A stretch of DNA of 34,955 bases from a bacterium (lineage in GTDB: Bacteria > UBA9089 > CG2-30-40-21 > SBAY01). The notes below the pieces were generated by a model. It had not been told where the DNA came from. It did not search any database and saw nothing but the letters and a program-made list of their open reading frames with translations. Location of the stretch: positions 1-34,955 of the forward strand of contig JBFLXS010000007.1 of the NCBI GenBank assembly GCA_040755795.1, in the 5' to 3' direction. Below are positions 34,172 through 34,955 of the stretch, piece by piece; the stretch's first letter is position 1; each line of letters opens with the position of its first letter. The translations under genes were made by a program, and so were the position numbers.

Positions 34172-34695
34172 CTGTGATTCAAACAGTAAACTATAGACAT
34201 CAGACCTCAGACTAAAGCGGGCAGAAATTGCAGAAGAATGAAGGCTTGAGAGACCTGCCTATACTTCTGCTGGAAGAGTTGAAAGAGTAGAAAGAGTTGG
34301 AGTAAGGGTTCAGGTAGAATAAAAATAAGGAGAAAGGGAGAAGATGGAAAAGTGGAGATAAGAGTGGATAAAGAAATAGGGTTACTGGTAAATTTCGCAG
34401 ACTCCAGGATTGATGTCCGAAAGGTGGAGCAAGAAAAAGTTTGAGCCATTTCTCCAATTCTCCCTTTTCCCCATTTCTCCTTGTTTACACTTCTAATGTA
34501 TAGCCCTGAACGGTTACGAGTTGGAAGTGTTGGATGAGTTGAAGGAGTTTCTTCACCGACACTGTCACTACCATAGATAAGGCTTAGGAAAAATTCACGG
34601 AGTGAAGTTTTGAGGATGATTTCCCAAATGTCACTAATTTCCTACATAAATAGAGTCTATAGTCTTGTGTCTGATGTCCAATGTCTGAATCACAG
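34172..34695. repeat. Heptad inverted repeat (GACATCA words), split by MITE copy 4
   Basis: Outer arms CTGTGATTCAAACA (34172-34185) and TGTCTGAATCACAG (34682-34695) are complementary with one mismatch. Inside are GACATCA, GACCTCA heptads on the left and AGTCTAT, AGTCTTG, TGTCTGA, TGTCCAA, TGTCTGA heptads on the right. It accounts for most of the 650-nt gap after aroA. The bases 34102-34171 show nothing recognisable. Confidence 0.75.
34302..34517. mobile_element. MITE copy 4, 8-bp TSD GAGTTGGA
   Basis: 216 bp. Left end GTAAGGGTTCAGG; right end read inward GTAACCGTTCAGGG. Perfect duplications GAGTTGGA at 34294-34301 and 34518-34525. Interior arms are complementary GGAGAAAGGGAGAA / TTCTCCAATTCTCCC words. 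No convincing ORF. Confidence 0.92.
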
Positions 34696-34712
34696 GACAG
34701 GAGAAAATTTTA

Positions 34713-34741
34713 TTGACATAAGATAAATTTTTTGGTAGAAT
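34713..34741 (+). promoter_or_regulatory. Sigma70-type promoter for the small terminal ORF
   Basis: -35 TTGACA (34713-34718), 17-nt spacer, -10 TAGAAT (34736-34741). The start would be near 34748, within a few bases of the ATG at 34751. Confidence 0.65.
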
Positions 34742-34750
34742 ATTTCTATA

Positions 34751-34933
34751 ATGAGCAGTTCTAAAATACTTCCAGGCAGAGATTCAAATACTCAAGGCGT
34801 AGAATATCTTGAAATAATAATCACTAAGGAAGGTAATCTACAAATTTTGCCAATGAGTAAAAATACACTTCCTTTTTTAGAAAACCTCCTTTTTCCGCAA
34901 GAGGTTAAAAATAAAAATATTTTGTGTGGGTAA
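34751..34933 (+). CDS. Small hypothetical protein, possibly leaderless
   Basis: 60 residues, not recognised. The middle EYLEIIITKEGNLQILPMS looks like two beta strands with a turn, followed by an amphipathic segment LPFLENLLFPQE. No ribosome binding site precedes the ATG, and the predicted transcript start is only ~3 nt upstream, so it would be leaderless. A longer gene or the next ORF may continue beyond the window (an ATG lies at 34938). It could be spurious, but the close, good promoter argues for a real gene. Confidence 0.45.
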   Translation: MSSSKILPGRDSNTQGVEYLEIIITKEGNLQILPMSKNTLPFLENLLFPQEVKNKNILCG

Positions 34934-34955
34934 AAAAATGTTTCGCACTCCATGT

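Noticed and set aside
34207-34457. Minus-strand frames of about 80 codons inside MITE copy 4
   Set aside because: Leucine/serine/phenylalanine-rich readings of reiterated GGAGAA words, with two frames overlapping; no coding signature.
1-34955. tRNA, rRNA or riboswitch
   Set aside because: I saw no cloverleaf, rRNA motif or known riboswitch core on either strand by eye.

Overview
The window looks like a chromosomal segment from an AT-rich, probably Gram-negative-type bacterium that makes meso-diaminopimelate peptidoglycan (MurE carries a DNPR motif) and has PilT. It is full of short mobile and palindromic repeats. That fits an uncultured lineage, but I cannot assign a phylum from sequence alone.

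Layout. (1) 1-8709, minus strand: a surface-polysaccharide operon read from a strong promoter at 8681-8709. The order is minimal polyprenyl-phosphate glycosylphosphotransferase, GT4 glycosyltransferase, Wza-like lipoprotein, Wzz/Wzc-like co-polymerase with a dead-looking kinase domain, Wzy/O-antigen ligase, and a B12-binding radical SAM protein whose 3' end runs into a transposase remnant. (2) 8843-10192, plus strand: a 63-residue SAP/cysteine protein and an ATP-grasp ligase. (3) 10193-10980: a repeat graveyard with nested insertions between convergent genes. (4) 10981-32600, minus strand: a dcw (division and cell wall) cluster in the order mraZ-rsmH-ftsL-murE-murF-mraY-murD-ftsW-murG-[ATPase]-murC-murB-ddl-ftsQ-ftsA-ftsZ, then pilT and a DUF4015-type glycoside hydrolase. 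ftsI is missing from its usual place, an unrelated ATPase sits between murG and murC, and murE needs a -1 shift at a ten-T run. (5) 32732-34101, plus strand: aroA, divergent from mraZ with its own promoter. (6) 34102-34955: nested repeats and a small unknown ORF.

The most unusual content is between the genes. First, a family of 216-247 bp non-autonomous elements has ~12-bp terminal inverted repeats (GTAACCGTTCAG type). Four copies are flanked by perfect 8-bp target duplications. Second, nearly every intercistronic gap of the dcw cluster, and several others, holds a palindrome whose arms are tandem heptanucleotides. The 7-nt period is shared although the word differs from site to site. These repeats supply the stop codons and last residues of many genes (murD, murE, murF, murG, ddl, ftsA, the GT4 enzyme, the Wzy protein) and one lies in frame inside murF. 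Third, just downstream of a consensus promoter, mraZ is preceded by three TGG boxes at exact 10-nt spacing, matching the known MraZ operator pattern.
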